DNA of 15,354 nt from Halieaceae bacterium UBA6060. Its GTDB lineage: Bacteria; Pseudomonadota; Gammaproteobacteria; Pseudomonadales; Halieaceae. Under the pieces are notes generated by a model. The model was given only the letters and a program-made list of their open reading frames with translations, ran no database searches and was not told the DNA's origin. Of this stretch, positions 13,302-15,354 are shown piece after piece (positions within the stretch are counted from its first letter, which is position 1; each line of letters starts with the position of its first letter). Location of the stretch: NCBI GenBank assembly GCA_002428935.1, contig DIYG01000080.1, forward strand, positions 1-15,354, given 5' to 3'. A program made the translations under genes and the position numbers.

Positions 13302-15137
13302 ATGGCCGACGACTCTTCCATCTGCATCGGCGGCGCCTCGGGATTTTGGGGCGACGCCGCCCTTGCCACGCCGCAACTTCTCGCCCACGAGGGCCTGGAC
13401 TACCTCGTTTACGATTATCTCGCCGAGGTAACCATGTCCATCATGGCGCGGGCCCGGGCGGCGGACCCCGCCAAAGGCTACGCGACGGACTTTGTCAGTG
13501 CGGCCATGGCGCCGAACCTGGGTCAGATAGCTGCGCAGGGTGTGAAAGTCATCAGCAACGCCGGTGGCGTAAACCCCCTGGCTTGTGCCGAGGCTTTGCG
13601 AAGCCACATCAAGGCCGAAGGCCTTTCCCTGCGGGTCGCGGTGGTCAGCGGTGACGATCTGTTAGAGCGCGCCAGTGAATTTCAGGATGCTCGCGAGATG
13701 TTCTCCGGCGAAACCCTACCTCCAACGGACCAGTTAGCCAGCATCAACGCCTACCTGGGCGCCTTTCCTATTGCCCGGGCTCTCGATGCGGGAGCCGATA
13801 TCGTGATCACTGGTCGCTGCGTCGATAGTGCAGTCACCCTTGGTGCTTGTATCCACGCCTTTGGCTGGACTGCCGATGATTACGATCGCCTGGCCCAGGG
13901 CAGCCTCGCAGGGCACCTGTTGGAGTGTGGTACGCAGGCCACGGGGGGTAACTTCACGGACTGGGAGCAGGTGGTCGATACGCTTCCAGATGCCGGTTAC
14001 CCCCTGGCGCAGATCGATGCCGACGGCGGCTTTGTGATCGGAAAACCCAAAGATACCGGTGGCACCGTGAGCGTGGGTAGCGTCGGCGAACAGATGCTCT
14101 ATGAGATCGGAGATCCGGCGGCTTACCTCCTTCCGGATGTGGTCTGCGACTTCACCGCAGTCACCCTGGAGCAGCTCGACGGTGATCGCGTGGCCGTTAG
14201 CGGAGCCCGAGGGCGAGGGGCACCGGATAGCTACAAGGTCTGTGCGACCTGGGCCGATGGTTATCGAGCAGGGCAGGTTTGGACCATGATTGGCCGCGAT
14301 GCGCAGCGCAAGGCGCAACTGTTTGCCCAGGGCGTGATCCAGCGCAGTAATCGCAGCCTGGAGACGGCTGGTCTCCCACCGCTGAGCGAAACGAGCGTGG
14401 AAGTGCTCGGTGTTGAGTCACATTTTGGCTCGGGGGCCCGGTCTTCAACGGCTCGTGAGGTGGATGTGAAAATCGCGGTAAAGCACCCCGGAGCCCGGGG
14501 TGTCGCCGAGTTTCTCAAGGAAATGATCGGTCTGGCCCTCACCGCTCCCCCAGGGCTCGCGGGTTTTGCCGGTGCGCGACCCAAACCGATGCCGGTGGTT
14601 CGCCTGTTTTCCTTTCTTTTGCCCAAGGAAAAGCTGCGGGTGCATATCGAGGTGGATCGCGAGCATCTGCCCTATGAAACGCCTCAGACACAGTTGCCGA
14701 CGGGGCGAGGTGATACGCCCGAGCCTCCCGTTCCAGACGCCGTATCGGACGAGGAGCTTGTGGCCGTCAGTTTGGAGTCCCTGGCTTTTGGCCGCAGCGG
14801 GGACAAAGGCGACAAAGCCAACATCGGTGTCATGGCCCGCAAACCGGAGTTTCTACCCTGGATCGCCGACCGGCTCACGGCGAAGCACGTGGCTGATTGC
14901 TTTGCCCATTTTCTGCGCCCCGATCAGGACGCCCCCGTTGAGCGCTTTTACCTCCCAGGTTCCAGCGCTCTGAATTTTCTCCTTCACGATGTATTGGGCG
15001 GGGGTGGTGTTGCCAGCCTGCGCGCCGACCCCCAGGGCAAGGCCTATGCCCAACTGTTGTTGACGGAAGCTGTGCCCGTGCCTCGGGAGCTGGCAGAACG
15101 TCACGGTTTAACCCTCTTGCAAAACCCCTCGGAGTAA
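13302..15137 (+). CDS. atuA: AtuA-family protein (acyclic terpene utilisation type)
   Basis: A 611-residue member of the AtuA family (DUF1446). The large N-terminal domain (about 8-450) begins ICIGGASGFWGD and contains ISNAGGVNPLAC and IVITGRCVDSAVTLG. The C-terminal AtuA ferredoxin-fold-like domain (about 480-590) carries FGRSGDKGDKANIGVMAR. The family lies beside acyl-CoA carboxylase genes in terpene and branched-chain catabolism clusters; its biochemical activity is not established. I start at ATG 13302, eight bases after GGAG (13290-13293). The in-frame TTG at 13242 would give 20 more residues but coincides with the -35 element and operator. The gene is four bases upstream of a carboxyltransferase gene, as expected. 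Neither cofactor nor substrate can be read from the sequence. Confidence 0.88.
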   Translation: MADDSSICIGGASGFWGDAALATPQLLAHEGLDYLVYDYLAEVTMSIMARARAADPAKGYATDFVSAAMAPNLGQIAAQGVKVISNAGGVNPLACAEALRSHIKAEGLSLRVAVVSGDDLLERASEFQDAREMFSGETLPPTDQLASINAYLGAFPIARALDAGADIVITGRCVDSAVTLGACIHAFGWTADDYDRLAQGSLAGHLLECGTQATGGNFTDWEQVVDTLPDAGYPLAQIDADGGFVIGKPKDTGGTVSVGSVGEQMLYEIGDPAAYLLPDVVCDFTAVTLEQLDGDRVAVSGARGRGAPDSYKVCATWADGYRAGQVWTMIGRDAQRKAQLFAQGVIQRSNRSLETAGLPPLSETSVEVLGVESHFGSGARSSTAREVDVKIAVKHPGARGVAEFLKEMIGLALTAPPGLAGFAGARPKPMPVVRLFSFLLPKEKLRVHIEVDREHLPYETPQTQLPTGRGDTPEPPVPDAVSDEELVAVSLESLAFGRSGDKGDKANIGVMARKPEFLPWIADRLTAKHVADCFAHFLRPDQDAPVERFYLPGSSALNFLLHDVLGGGGVASLRADPQGKAYAQLLLTEAVPVPRELAERHGLTLLQNPSE

Positions 15138-15141
15138 CACC

Positions 15142-15354
15142 ATGGCCGAAGAGTTCAACCCGTTTCGCTCCAGCATCAACACCTCCAGCGAGGACTTTGC
15201 TCGTAACTGCGGCGACCATCTGGCGCTGATTGAGCGGATGAACGGCATTTTAGAGCGCGCCCGGACCCTCTCCGATGGGGCTCGCCCCCGATTCGAAAAG
15301 CGCGGCCAATTACTGCCCCGAGAGCGCCTCGCGCGACTCCTTGACGCCGAATCC
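15142..15354 (+). CDS. Acyl-CoA carboxylase carboxyltransferase (beta) subunit, AtuC-like, partial
   Basis: The first 71 codons are present and the gene runs off the window. After a variable N-terminus (MAEEFNPFRSSINTSSEDF) comes the conserved carboxyltransferase entry region, with helix LALIERMNGILERARTL and KRGQLLPRERLARLLD (residues about 54-69). This pattern is typical of methylcrotonyl-CoA, geranyl-CoA and propionyl-CoA carboxylase beta subunits, which move carboxyl from biotin to the acyl-CoA. Position four bases after atuA points to a geranyl-CoA carboxylase beta subunit (AtuC), but substrate cannot be told from this part. GGAG (15131-15134) seven bases upstream of ATG supports the start. 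Confidence 0.85.
   Translation, partial: MAEEFNPFRSSINTSSEDFARNCGDHLALIERMNGILERARTLSDGARPRFEKRGQLLPRERLARLLDAES

Overview
The window is GC-rich, densely packed, ordinary chromosomal sequence from a proteobacterium, most likely a gammaproteobacterium. A marine aerobic lineage such as Halieaceae/OM60 would fit, but that is a guess from gene content and not a measurement. I see no rRNA, tRNA, CRISPR array, insertion sequence or phage gene, and no gene-free stretch longer than about 200 bases.

Region 1 (1-6715, all minus strand) is the structural and maturation operon of a membrane-bound uptake [NiFe] hydrogenase. In transcription order it reads hupS (small subunit with Tat signal), hupL (large subunit), hupC (cytochrome b anchor), hupD (maturation protease), hupF/hypC (chaperone), hupG, hupH, a rubredoxin-HybE fusion (hupI+hupJ), and the first codons of another gene leaving the window at base 1. 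Most junctions are 4-base ATGA/GTGA overlaps. HupS carries all six cysteines of the proximal cluster typical of oxygen-tolerant (group 1d) enzymes. The 192-base region upstream of hupS holds a perfect FNR/ANR-type box (TTGAT-N4-ATCAA) and two perfect inverted repeats. This suggests that H2 oxidation is switched on when oxygen is low, by an enzyme built to keep working in oxygen.

Region 2 (6908-13169) is a sensory cluster. On the minus strand lie a CheB-CheR-coiled coil-PAS fusion protein and a small stand-alone PAS protein. Divergent from them is a heme oxygenase (bphO type), which makes biliverdin. Convergent with bphO is a bacteriophytochrome photosensory core (PAS-GAF-PHY) that ends after PHY, with no histidine kinase or other output domain. 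The phytochrome gene sits directly behind a tetR gene, probably in one transcript.

Region 3 (13170-15354) is the start of an acyl-CoA carboxylation/acyclic-terpene-utilisation type operon: atuA, then the first 71 codons of an acyl-CoA carboxylase carboxyltransferase subunit (AtuC-like). It diverges from tetR. The intergenic region has two perfect 15-bp repeats placed exactly two helical turns apart around a good -35/-10 pair, which look like the TetR operators. Together this predicts that one AtuR-like repressor controls both the atu-type operon and the phytochrome gene, an unexpected link between a catabolic pathway and red-light sensing.
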